Assembly: GCF_002904295.1 (NCBI RefSeq)
Contig: NZ_PPHG01000080.1
Location: 124,001-188,000 of the forward strand
Source of the DNA: Amycolatopsis sp. CA-128772
GTDB lineage: Bacteria; Actinomycetota; Actinomycetes; Mycobacteriales; Pseudonocardiaceae
DNA length: 64,000 bases
Direction: 5' to 3'
A program made the position numbers and the translations under genes. Positions 1 through 6,924 of this stretch are shown here, piece by piece (position 1 is the stretch's first letter; the number at the start of each line of letters is the position of its first letter). Under the pieces are notes generated by a model. That model saw nothing but the letters and a program-made list of their open reading frames with translations. It made no database searches and was not told the origin of the DNA.

Positions 1-1605
1 CGTGCGCCACTTCGCGGTGAACGTGCCCGCGAAGATGTCCGCCGCCAGTTCCTCCAGCAACGGCATCGGCCGGCCCGCCTGCTTCGCCAGCGCGCCGAGC
101 TCGCGCACCAGCGTGTTCGGCAGGATCGCCTGCGGGAACGAGCCGAGCGCCAGCAGGACCGTCTGCGTCAACGTCTGCCGCGCGGCGGCGTCCGGCCGCC
201 GCTTCCGGAACGGCTCGAGCGCGGCGATCCACGGCAGCTCCTCGAACCGCACCTGGTGCGCCAGGTCGAGCAGCAGCAGCCCACGACGACGGCGGAAGGC
301 CGCGTACGTCTGCGCGTACAACGCCGCCAGCTCCTCGTCCTCGACGTTCGCCGCCATCAGCTGCGCGGTGATCTGCGGCAGCACGGTCGCCAGGACGTCG
401 CCCGACGTGATGATGCCGCGCTCGACCAGCTCCTCGATCGGGGCCTCCAGCGCCCGGGCCGCCTTCGCGACCAGGTGCGGCGGAAGCTCCGGCGGGATCG
501 GGTCCAGCGACGGGAGGCCGCCGTCGGCCGGGTAGGCGTCGAGCCGCCCGGCCAGAACGGCCGCGAGCTCCGCGTGCGTCGGGCGCGCGGCCACCGCCGC
601 CTGCACGCTCCGCAGCGCCGCCCGCCGCTCCGAACCCGGCTCGCCGTGCTTGGTGACCGTGTTGGCCAGGGCACGGCGGAGCCAGCCGACGTCGCGGCCG
701 GTGAGGGCCGCGCTGTCGTGCTCGCAGGCCAGCAGCGCGCGGTGCAGCCGGGCGAAGTTGCCCTTCGGGTGCGTGTGGGCGCTCGACGTCGTGTGCCGCG
801 CGCTCGCCGTCGCGTAGTCCGCGAGCCACTGCGCGCGCCGCGCCGTCCAGCCGGCCGGCCAGGTGCGGCACGGCCAGCCGCCGGTGACGCCCGTTCCGGT
901 GAGCCGCGGCAGTTCGCCGTCGACCGTTTCCGCCCAGAGGGCGACCAGCCGGTCGAACAGCGGGTGCCACACCCGCAGCGTCTCGAGCATCGCCGCGATC
1001 GCGGGCCGGGTGGTCGCCGACCGCAGGGTTTCGCGGACCTCGCCGACCGTGCTCAGCCGCACCAGCGCGCCGGCCGGCCGCGGTGCCGCGCCGGGCAGCG
1101 GGGCCAGGCGCAGGCGGTGCAGCAGCGGCCGCAGCTCGGCCAGCAGATCGAGCGCCGCTTCGGCGTGCCCGTGGCCGAGCAGCCAGGCGACGACCGGCAG
1201 CGCGGCGTCCTCCGGGAACTCGATGCGGTAGGACTCGGTGGCCAGTGCGGCCCGCAGGGCGGCGAGACCGGCGTCGGTGAGGTACCAGAAGTTCAGCCGC
1301 TCACGGTCGGCGCGGCCCGGCGCCAGGGCGAGCTCCTCCGGGCGCGGCGGGACCTCGGCGAGGTACCGGCCGGTGGCGAACCCGCCGTGCGCGACCTCCA
1401 GGGTCACCCACGCCGGGGTGTCCGCGACCGGGGTCCGCGAGCCGATCTCCAGCGTCCCGCCGGCCATGCCGGCGAGCACTTCCCGCCACCGCCCGGCCTT
1501 CGCCCGGGCGCGGCGGCGGACCGCCGCGTCCTTTGTGGACGCCGCCGTGCGCAGGGCCCGTTCGAGCTGCCCGTAGGCGTAGCCGGGCGACACCTCCTGT
1601 GTCAT
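1..1605 (-). CDS. Large unrecognised protein, C-terminus cut by window edge
   Basis: At least 535 residues; the frame is still open at base 1, so the C-terminus lies outside the window. The ATG at 1605 has a GGGGGAG ribosome site five bases upstream. The protein is rich in Ala, Leu and Arg, with no signal peptide, membrane span, Walker loop or Cys cluster that I can see. A segment near residues 58-76 reads TPVADTPAWVTLEVAHGGF, and the last visible part ends in an acidic stretch followed by FTAKW. I recall similar uncharacterised proteins in Streptomyces relatives but cannot name a function. It lies directly downstream of two tRNA-like genes on the same strand (1633-1784), only 27 bases from the nearer one, so they may share a transcript. 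Confidence 0.75.
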   Translation of the reverse strand, partial: MTQEVSPGYAYGQLERALRTAASTKDAAVRRRARAKAGRWREVLAGMAGGTLEIGSRTPVADTPAWVTLEVAHGGFATGRYLAEVPPRPEELALAPGRADRERLNFWYLTDAGLAALRAALATESYRIEFPEDAALPVVAWLLGHGHAEAALDLLAELRPLLHRLRLAPLPGAAPRPAGALVRLSTVGEVRETLRSATTRPAIAAMLETLRVWHPLFDRLVALWAETVDGELPRLTGTGVTGGWPCRTWPAGWTARRAQWLADYATASARHTTSSAHTHPKGNFARLHRALLACEHDSAALTGRDVGWLRRALANTVTKHGEPGSERRAALRSVQAAVAARPTHAELAAVLAGRLDAYPADGGLPSLDPIPPELPPHLVAKAARALEAPIEELVERGIITSGDVLATVLPQITAQLMAANVEDEELAALYAQTYAAFRRRRGLLLLDLAHQVRFEELPWIAALEPFRKRRPDAAARQTLTQTVLLALGSFPQAILPNTLVRELGALAKQAGRPMPLLEELAADIFAGTFTAKWRT

Positions 1606-1632
1606 GTGGACTCCCCCTGGTGAAGAACGAGA

Positions 1633-1703
1633 CTTGGAGGCAGGGTTCGAACCTGCGCCTTCCCGGAGACAGCCGGGTGTTCTGCCTGCTGAACTACTCC
1701 AAG
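1633..1703 (-). tRNA. tRNA-like gene with a six-base anticodon loop (Asp GUC-like)
   Basis: Read on the minus strand this folds as a complete cloverleaf: 7-bp acceptor CTTGGAG/CTCCAAG, D stem GTTC/GAAC, anticodon stem CCCGG/CCGGG, 5-base variable region and T arm GCAGG-TTCGAAC-CCTGC. The anticodon loop is CTGTCT, six bases rather than seven; aligned on U33 it presents GUC (Asp), but position 38 is missing. The first pair is C-G, the discriminator position is T and no CCA is encoded. It is clearly a paralogue of the gene at 1714-1784. A standard tRNA-Asp has different identity elements, so charging with Asp is doubtful. It may be a degenerate or special-purpose tRNA. Confidence 0.7.
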
Positions 1704-1713
1704 CTGCGGGGGA

Positions 1714-1784
1714 CATGGAGGCGGGACTCGAACCCGCGCCCTCCCGGTCCCGAGCCGGGCGATCTGCCGCTGATCCACTCCATG
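1714..1784 (-). tRNA. tRNA-like gene, anticodon CGG (Pro-like)
   Basis: Minus-strand cloverleaf: acceptor CATGGAG/CTCCATG, D stem GATC/GATC with a GG-containing loop, anticodon stem CCCGG/CCGGG around the 7-base loop CTCGGGA (anticodon CGG, proline), variable region AGGGC and T arm GCGGG-TTCGAGT-CCCGC. C1-G72 is usual for bacterial tRNA-Pro, but the discriminator is T where A73 is normal, and no CCA is encoded. It is very similar along its length to the neighbour at 1633-1703, ten bases downstream, so the two arose by duplication. Whether it is a working proline tRNA or a tRNA-like RNA tied to the downstream protein is open. Confidence 0.75.
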
Positions 1785-1790
1785 CGATTT

Positions 1791-1819
1791 CCCGCGGCAT
1801 CAGGATAATCCGCCGCGGG
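1791..1819 (-). terminator. Hairpin between sugar kinase and tRNA-like genes
   Basis: An 8-bp perfect stem CCCGCGGC/GCCGCGGG with a 13-base loop lies between the kinase stop (1840) and the first tRNA-like gene. It could end the kinase transcript. There is no T-run, and the loop contains a TATCC element that could instead belong to a promoter for the tRNA-like genes. Confidence 0.35.
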
Positions 1820-1839
1820 GCACCGGCGCGACCGGGTTT

Positions 1840-2775
1840 TCAGGCGAGCACCGGCGTGGCCGCGGCGAAGGCGTCCGCGGCCGCCAGGTCGAACTCGCCG
1901 TGGTCGCTGCCGAGGCCCTGCGCCACCAGGCCCGCGACCGCGCAGCCGAGCACGGCGGCCTCCCGCGGGGACCGGCCCAGCCCGGTGCCGCGCAGGAAGC
2001 CGGCCGAAAACGCGTCGCCGCAGCCGGTCGTGTCGAGGACCGGGACCGCGAACGCCGGCACGGCGATCGTCTCGTCCGCCGTCACCACCAGGGCGCCGCG
2101 TGCTTCCCGCGTGACCGCGACGCAGCCGACGCCGCGGGCGAGCAGCGCCCGGGCGCCGTCTTCGAGGGTGGCGGCGCCGGTCAGGCCGAGCACCTGCTCC
2201 TCGTTGGGCAGCAGGTAGTCCAAAGAGGACAGGGCAGGCGCCAGCCAGGCGAGCACCCCGGGGTCGCCCGGGGCGAGCAGGTCGGCGGAGGTGACCACGC
2301 CGGCCGCGCGCGCCGGCGCCAGGATCGCCGCCGCCTTCTCACCACCCATCAGCTCCGGGCCGCCCAGGTGCAGGTGGGTCGCGCGGGCGAGCTCGGCGTG
2401 CGGGGCGTCCGACGGCTCGTAGGTGAGGTTCGCGCCCGGCACGTGGAAGGCGGGCCGGCTGCCGTCGGAGCGGATCGGCAGCACCGACGCCGACGTCTGC
2501 ACGCCCTCGCGGCGCAGCACCAGCGACGTGTCGACGCCGTGGCGGGCGAGCATGGCCAGCAGCAGGTCGCCGACCGGGTCGGCGCCGACGGCGCCCGCGG
2601 TGCGGACCACCGCACCCAGCTTCGCCAGCGTGACCGCGGTGCCGGCGGCCGTGCCGGCCGGCCCGAAGCGGATCTGCTCCACCAGCGCCGCGCCCTGGCC
2701 CGCCGGGATCGCGTCGACCGGCCGGACCTGCACGTCGAAAACGTGCGCCCCCAGGGTGACGACCGACTGCGTCAT
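1840..2775 (-). CDS. PfkB-family sugar kinase
   Basis: 311 residues, normal for ribokinase/PfkB kinases, which transfer the ATP gamma-phosphate to a sugar or nucleoside hydroxyl in the cytoplasm. The signature DTTGCGDAF is at residues 248-256, with Asp254 the expected catalytic base; the Gly-rich substrate region FGPAGTAAGTA is near 38-46. The start is the ATG at 2775, which overlaps the upstream aldolase stop as ATGA, implying translational coupling. Paired with a class II aldolase, it probably phosphorylates a sugar or sugar acid whose phosphate the aldolase cleaves, or the reverse. The substrate cannot be read from the sequence. Confidence 0.88.
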   Translation of the reverse strand: MTQSVVTLGAHVFDVQVRPVDAIPAGQGAALVEQIRFGPAGTAAGTAVTLAKLGAVVRTAGAVGADPVGDLLLAMLARHGVDTSLVLRREGVQTSASVLPIRSDGSRPAFHVPGANLTYEPSDAPHAELARATHLHLGGPELMGGEKAAAILAPARAAGVVTSADLLAPGDPGVLAWLAPALSSLDYLLPNEEQVLGLTGAATLEDGARALLARGVGCVAVTREARGALVVTADETIAVPAFAVPVLDTTGCGDAFSAGFLRGTGLGRSPREAAVLGCAVAGLVAQGLGSDHGEFDLAAADAFAAATPVLA

Positions 2776-3422
2776 CGGCCGTACCCCCGGCGCACGGCCG
2801 CGGCGACGACGGCGTCCTGCTGCCCGCGGTCCAGTACCCGCGGCGCGCCGAGGGTCGCGGCCCGGACGTACAGGCCGCACGCCCACTCCAGCAGGAGCGC
2901 GTTGTCCACCGCGGCTTCGAGGGCCGGGCCGTGGGTGACCGCGCCGTGGTTGGCCAGCAGCGCGGCGGCCTTGCCCTCGAGCGCATCGAGGGTTGCGGTG
3001 GCCAGCTCCGTGGACCCGAAGACGGCGAACGGCGCCACCCGGATCGCGCCGCCCAAGGCGAGCTGCTGGTAGTGCACGCACGGCAGCTCGTCGAGCGCGC
3101 ACGACACCGCGGTCGCCTGCGGCGCGTGCGTGTGCACCACCGCGCCCGCGCCGTAACGCCGGTAGATCCCCAGGTGCAGTTCCAGTTCCGAGGTCGGGGC
3201 GCGGTCGCCGGCGACGACGGTGCCGCCGGAGTCGACGACGACGACGTCGTCGGCCGTGGCCCGGCCCAGCACGACCCCGGTCGCGGTCACCGCCACGTGC
3301 TCGCCCACCCGGACGCTCACGTTGCCCGCGCTGCCGATGAGCAGGCCCTCGCCCGCGAGCCCGTGACAGGCCCGCGCCACCGACCGCCGCGCCTCGTCGA
3401 GCGCCGAACTCGCCGTTGTCAT
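2772..3422 (-). CDS. Class II aldolase/adducin-family protein (fuculose-phosphate aldolase type)
   Basis: 216 residues, the size of L-fuculose- and L-rhamnulose-phosphate aldolases, which split phosphorylated deoxy-sugars into dihydroxyacetone phosphate and lactaldehyde using zinc. Visible motifs are SAGNVS (31-36), a TSELELH acidic segment near 77-83 holding the likely catalytic Glu, HTHAPQ (97-102) supplying two zinc His, and LLANHG (155-160) supplying the third. The gene opens a two-gene operon with the PfkB kinase (ATGA overlap) and is divergent from a TetR regulator 54 bases away. A role in using a small sugar or sugar acid is likely; adducin-family proteins include other enzymes. Confidence 0.88.
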   Translation of the reverse strand: MTTASSALDEARRSVARACHGLAGEGLLIGSAGNVSVRVGEHVAVTATGVVLGRATADDVVVVDSGGTVVAGDRAPTSELELHLGIYRRYGAGAVVHTHAPQATAVSCALDELPCVHYQQLALGGAIRVAPFAVFGSTELATATLDALEGKAAALLANHGAVTHGPALEAAVDNALLLEWACGLYVRAATLGAPRVLDRGQQDAVVAAAVRRGYGR

Positions 3423-3439
3423 GCGCCGAGGCTAGGATA

Positions 3440-3466
3440 AACCCGAAACAAAGTCACGTTCAGGTT
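3440..3466. promoter_or_regulatory. Probable TetR operator
   Basis: Inverted repeat AACCCGAA-N11-TTCAGGTT (one mismatch) in the 54-base gap between the divergent aldolase and TetR genes. Its size and position suit a TetR dimer controlling both promoters. A second overlapping pair, CCCGAA (3442) and TTCGGG (3465), is also present. Confidence 0.5.
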
Positions 3467-3476
3467 CGGGGAGCGG

Positions 3477-4085
3477 ATGGCCGGAGGCGGGCTGCGACGG
3501 GTGCCGCGCCAGGCGCGTTCACGGGAGAAGCTGGCCAAGATCCTCGCGGCCGCCGATCGCCTGCTCGCCGAGGACGGCGTCGAAGCGCTGACGACGACCC
3601 GGGTCGCGGCCGAGGCCGGCGTCTCGGTGGGCGCGCTGTACCAGTACCTGCCGGACCGCGACGCGATCACCGAGGCGCTCGCCGGGCTCTACCTCGGCCG
3701 GCTGGAAACCCTGATGGAGTCGTTCGCCGAGCAGGCGGCGGGGGAGACCTGGGCCGACCCCGTCGGCCTGCTCGTCGACGCCTTCGCCGGGCTCTACCGC
3801 GCGGAACCCGGTTTCCGCGCGCTGTGGTCGGGCCGCGGCCTCACCGACGGCACCCGGGAAGCCGACCGCGCGCACAAGCGCGTGATGGCCACCGGGGTGC
3901 ACCGGGTGCTGGTCGCGCAGCGCCTGCTGCGTGACGACTACGAGGCCGCGGTGGCCTGCCGGACGGCGTTCCTCGCCGCGGACGCGGTGATCCAGGAGGT
4001 GTTCCGCGGCGACGGTGCCCCGGAACTCCTGGAGCCGGTCAAGACGATGCTGCGGGCCTACCTGGCGCACCTGCCCCGGCCGTAG
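3477..4085 (+). CDS. TetR-family transcriptional regulator
   Basis: 202 residues with an N-terminal TetR helix-turn-helix (residues about 15-60; TTTRVAAEAGVSVGALYQYL is the recognition region) and a C-terminal all-helical ligand domain. The ATG at 3477 follows GGGGAGCGG. It is divergent from the aldolase/kinase operon and an inverted repeat lies between them, so it probably represses that operon and itself until a ligand binds. Its last 47 bases overlap the convergent methyltransferase gene. Confidence 0.88.
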   Translation: MAGGGLRRVPRQARSREKLAKILAAADRLLAEDGVEALTTTRVAAEAGVSVGALYQYLPDRDAITEALAGLYLGRLETLMESFAEQAAGETWADPVGLLVDAFAGLYRAEPGFRALWSGRGLTDGTREADRAHKRVMATGVHRVLVAQRLLRDDYEAAVACRTAFLAADAVIQEVFRGDGAPELLEPVKTMLRAYLAHLPRP

Positions 4086-4914
4086 CGACCAGGAACTCCT
4101 CGCCCGGGACGACGCGGAGCCCGTCGGTCCGGTCCGCGAAGTAGCGCGCGTCCAGCTCGGCCGCCGGCACGTGGACGGCGTCGCGGAACCCGGCTTCGCG
4201 GGCCAGCGCCAGCATTTCCGCGGGGGTGAACGTGCTGACGAACGGCGTGCCCGCCGCCCGCGCCCGGTCCGCGGTGGCGCGGTGCCGCGCGCCTTCGTCC
4301 TCGTCGAGCAGCCCGGCCGGGAGCAGGAACGTCATGGCCAGCACGGACCCCGGGGCGAAGCCGGCGATCCGGCGCAGCGTGGCCGCGTTGGCCTCCTTCG
4401 TGAGGTACATGCTGACGCCGGTGGAGGCGACGACCGCCGGCTCGTCCGGGGCGAAACCCGCGGCCACGAGCCGCTCCCACCACGACGTCGTCTCGAAGTC
4501 GACCGGCACCAGGTGCAGCCGGTCCGGGACGCCGAGGCCGAGTTCGGCCAGGCGCCGGCGTTTCCACTCCTGCGGGCCCGGCCGGTCGACCTCGAACACC
4601 CGCAGCCGGCCGGCGATGTCCGGACGGCGCTGGGCGAAGGTGTCGAGCCCGGCCCCGAGGATCACGTACTGGCCGGCACCCCGGGCGGCCTGCTCGGCGA
4701 CCAGGTCCTCGACGAACCGCGCCCGCGCGACCATGCCCGCCCGGTAGCGCCCGGCGGTCGCCGGGTCCATGTCGTCGCGGCGCCGCCAGTCCGCGCCCGG
4801 CCCGGCCAGCCGCAGGCCGAGCTCGTCGGTGAACACGTGCGGCGGCGGATCGACCTCGACGTGCAGCGCCCGCCACAGGGCGGTCCGCACCGCCGTGCTG
4901 TCCGGCGCGGCCAC
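4039..4914 (-). CDS. SAM-dependent methyltransferase, leucine carboxyl methyltransferase-like
   Basis: 291 residues matching the actinobacterial LCM/PPM1-like methyltransferase family (TIGR00027 type). The glycine-rich SAM motif is YVILGAGLDTFAQRRP near residues 102-117; an acidic motif II (FEVDRPGP) and a later DFETTSW follow, typical of this class. Many members are made by actinomycetes, and their substrates are mostly unknown; some act on secondary metabolites. The 3' end overlaps the convergent TetR gene by 47 bp, and the upstream VOC gene ends one base before its start, so it is probably co-transcribed with the RHH/VOC genes. Confidence 0.85.
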   Translation of the reverse strand: MAAPDSTAVRTALWRALHVEVDPPPHVFTDELGLRLAGPGADWRRRDDMDPATAGRYRAGMVARARFVEDLVAEQAARGAGQYVILGAGLDTFAQRRPDIAGRLRVFEVDRPGPQEWKRRRLAELGLGVPDRLHLVPVDFETTSWWERLVAAGFAPDEPAVVASTGVSMYLTKEANAATLRRIAGFAPGSVLAMTFLLPAGLLDEDEGARHRATADRARAAGTPFVSTFTPAEMLALAREAGFRDAVHVPAAELDARYFADRTDGLRVVPGEEFLVATAGAGAPGRPAASS

Positions 4915-4915
4915 G

Positions 4916-5260
4916 TCAGGCCTTTCCGGGTGCCGACAGCGTCCACGTCCGCCCGTCGGGGTCGCGGACGGTCATTTCCCGGGTCCCGTATTGGGTTTCC
5001 TCGAATGGGGTGACGACCTCGACGATGTCGCCGGCCCGGAACGCGTCCCCGTCCGACACCTTGAACACGACCTGCGTCCGCGGTTCCCGGCTTTCGGGCA
5101 CCTCGGCGACGAACAGCCAGGGGCTGTCGCCGTTGCGCAGCTGCCCGGAGTTGTGGTCGGTCGCGAACTCGACCTCGTACCCCAGGGCCTGGAAGAACTT
5201 GGCCGTCTTGCCCCAGTTGTGCGTCTCCAGGTAGATGGCCTCGACGCCGTCGGTCGTCAT
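4916..5260 (-). CDS. VOC (glyoxalase/bleomycin-resistance fold) protein
   Basis: 114 residues, a single beta-alpha-beta-beta-beta unit pair of the vicinal oxygen chelate superfamily. It starts MTTDGVEAIYLETHNWGKT and ends with the typical DPDGRTWTL segment. Such proteins bind a metal or a small hydrophobic ligand and include dioxygenases, isomerases and antibiotic-binding proteins; the substrate is not evident. Its ATG is one base downstream of the RHH stop codon, so the pair is one translational unit. The helix-rich loop WGKTAKFFQALGYEVEF is conserved in this subfamily. Confidence 0.85.
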   Translation of the reverse strand: MTTDGVEAIYLETHNWGKTAKFFQALGYEVEFATDHNSGQLRNGDSPWLFVAEVPESREPRTQVVFKVSDGDAFRAGDIVEVVTPFEETQYGTREMTVRDPDGRTWTLSAPGKA

Positions 5261-5261
5261 G

Positions 5262-5420
5262 TCAGTGCTCCTCTTCGGGATCGGTTTCGAGGTAGGCGCG
5301 CAGCGCGTCGGCGACGAGCGCCGAGAGCGACCGCTCGGTCTCGATGGCCCGGTGCTTGACCTGCCGGATCAGGCCGATCGGCAGGTACACGTTGAACTGC
5401 TTGACGTCGTCATCGCCCAC
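5262..5420 (-). CDS. Small ribbon-helix-helix DNA-binding protein
   Basis: 52 residues from a GTG start at 5420. The N-terminal KQFNVYLPIGLIRQVKHRAI fits the beta-strand plus helix of MetJ/Arc/CopG proteins, and SLSALVADALRAYLE is the second helix. RHH proteins bind DNA as dimers, often as antitoxins or autorepressors. A perfect palindrome (5429-5442) and a further GCTAG repeat lie 8 bases upstream of the start, so autoregulation is likely. It is translated with the VOC gene (one-base gap). No toxin is recognisable beside it; here the RHH partner is the VOC protein. Confidence 0.75.
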   Translation of the reverse strand: MGDDDVKQFNVYLPIGLIRQVKHRAIETERSLSALVADALRAYLETDPEEEH

Positions 5421-5428
5421 GTGGCGAG

Positions 5429-5450
5429 GCTAGCATGCTAGCAAGCTAGG
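5429..5450. promoter_or_regulatory. Palindromic operator upstream of RHH/VOC genes
   Basis: A perfect 14-bp palindrome GCTAGCATGCTAGC followed by another AAGCTAGG copy gives three GCTAG half-sites (starting at 5429, 5438 and 5445), as expected for cooperative binding by an RHH dimer. It lies just upstream of the GTG start. Confidence 0.6.
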
Positions 5451-5601
5451 TAGACAAGTCCTGCCGTCCGGCCCGGACGCGGACCGGCCGGGCATGGAGT
5501 CACAGCGAAGTTCGCCCACTCCTCCGAGGCGAAGGCGGGCACGCCGGCCGCTCAGGCGGCGATCGTGCGGGCAGGGGTCAACCGACCCCTCAGCTCACAC
5601 C

Positions 5602-5637
5602 GGTGCGGCCCCGGAGCTCGCGCTCCGGGGCCGCACC
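5602..5637 (-). terminator. Strong hairpin downstream of snapalysin gene
   Basis: Perfect 15-bp stem (5602-5616 with 5623-5637) around a six-base loop CTCGCG, 17 bases past the protease stop codon. No T-run follows, as is common in actinomycete terminators. The remaining 5421-5601 stretch, apart from the RHH operator, shows no gene. Confidence 0.75.
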
Positions 5638-5653
5638 AGGGGAAATCAGCGGA

Positions 5654-6205
5654 TCAGTAGCCGTACACCGTCTGGAAGACGCGCTGCTCGCTCGTCGCCG
5701 CCAGGCCGTTGGCCCACAGGGAGTTCACCCGGGAGCGCTCGGTGGCGTTCGGCACCGCGTTGGTGCAGGACGGGCCGGGGCCGCCACCCGACATCAGTTC
5801 CGAGCAGGGGCCCGAGTAGTGGTCGGGCAGCCCGAGGGCGTGCCCGGTCTCGTGGGCCGCGATGCGGGTCGGGTTGTACTGGCGGGCCTGGGTGTAGTCG
5901 ATGAAGATGGTGCCGCTGCCGTGCCCGTTGGTGGAGGCGTAGGAGCCGCGGGGGTCGTTGCCTTCGGTGTAGCGCAGGCTCGCACCCGAGTTGCGCTCGA
6001 CCAGCTTGACGTTGGTGACGCTGCGGTTCCAGTTGGCGGCACCGGCGTTGATGACCGAACGGAACGTCGGTGCACTGGCGGTGCTGTAGTAGACCGTGGT
6101 GACCGCGGCTTCCTGCTCGGTGGCGGCCGACGCGGTCCCCGCGGCGAGCGGGGTCATGGTCAGGGCGAGCGCGACGGCGCCGGCCAGGGCGAACTTCCTC
6201 GACAT
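5654..6205 (-). CDS. Snapalysin-type secreted zinc metalloprotease
   Basis: 183 residues: Sec signal peptide (about 1-28, ending ...GTASAA), then a small M7/metzincin-like protease. The zinc motif HETGHALGLPD spans 118-128, supplying His118, Glu119, His122 and Asp128 in place of the third His of ordinary metzincins, as in snapalysin. Two Cys (134, 147) can form the family disulfide. It cuts proteins outside the cell at aromatic residues in known members. Streptomyces snapalysin genes usually sit beside a divergent LysR activator; none is present here. A strong hairpin follows the gene. Confidence 0.9.
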   Translation of the reverse strand: MSRKFALAGAVALALTMTPLAAGTASAATEQEAAVTTVYYSTASAPTFRSVINAGAANWNRSVTNVKLVERNSGASLRYTEGNDPRGSYASTNGHGSGTIFIDYTQARQYNPTRIAAHETGHALGLPDHYSGPCSELMSGGGPGPSCTNAVPNATERSRVNSLWANGLAATSEQRVFQTVYGY

Positions 6206-6364
6206 CGGAAGACTCCTCGTGGGGACGGGGATTTGCCGGAATTGCGCGCGCTGTCGAAAATTTACCCGGAAGCGACGACCACGGGAGCCGACTTACGTAG
6301 GGTCGGGAAGTGGTGATTTACCAACACTATCGACGGGTTGACAACCGGGCCGGCGACCAGGTCC

Positions 6365-6922
6365 TCAATCGGCCAGGGTGAGGGCGAGGAGCTGCTGCTC
6401 CAGCCGCCGCGCGGCCGCCACGTCGATGCCGACGCCCCACAGGGGGGCCGTGCTGGCGCCGTCCGCCGCGGCGACCACCAGGGTGACGACATCGCGCGGG
6501 AGGCCGTCGTCGTGCAGCTCGCGCTCCCACCGGGCCGCGTCCGCGCGGGCGAGCTCGGCGACCTCCGGGATCGACATCAGCTGGGCGATCAGGGCGATGT
6601 TCTCGCGGATCGCGGCCTCGTCGTGGGACGTGTCCAGCGACGCCCGGACGTAGGCGCGCGTCAGCCGGCCCGGGGCCGTGTCGGCCGGGTCGAGCGCCTT
6701 CCGCACCTCGGTGCGGAAGGTGTCCAGGATGTCCTGGGCGAGCGTGCGCACCAGCGCGTCCTTGGCCGGGAAGTGGTACAGCAGCCCGCCCTTCGACACG
6801 CCGGCGTGGCGGGCGATGTCGTCGAGGGACGCCGAGACGCCGCGGGTGCGGATGACCGCCGCCGCGGCGTCGAGCAGGGCCCGGCGGGTTTCGTCCGGGC
6901 TGCGCCCGGCTTTGCGCGGCAT
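6365..6922 (-). CDS. TetR-family regulator of the adjacent DHA2 exporter
   Basis: 185 residues with an N-terminal TetR HTH (SLDDIARHAGVSKGGLLYHF near 34-53) and a C-terminal ligand domain of the kind often found next to multidrug exporters. It begins two bases after the exporter stop codon, so the two form one minus-strand operon. The only strong palindrome in the unit is at 8420-8449, in front of the exporter, so the regulator probably represses its own operon and is released by an exported compound. Confidence 0.88.
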   Translation of the reverse strand: MPRKAGRSPDETRRALLDAAAAVIRTRGVSASLDDIARHAGVSKGGLLYHFPAKDALVRTLAQDILDTFRTEVRKALDPADTAPGRLTRAYVRASLDTSHDEAAIRENIALIAQLMSIPEVAELARADAARWERELHDDGLPRDVVTLVVAAADGASTAPLWGVGIDVAAARRLEQQLLALTLAD

Positions 6923-6924
6923 GG

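Noticed and set aside
256..1623. 455-residue plus-strand ORF
   Set aside because: It is antisense to the minus-strand protein with a good ribosome site, has no ribosome site of its own and shows Arg/Pro-rich shadow composition.
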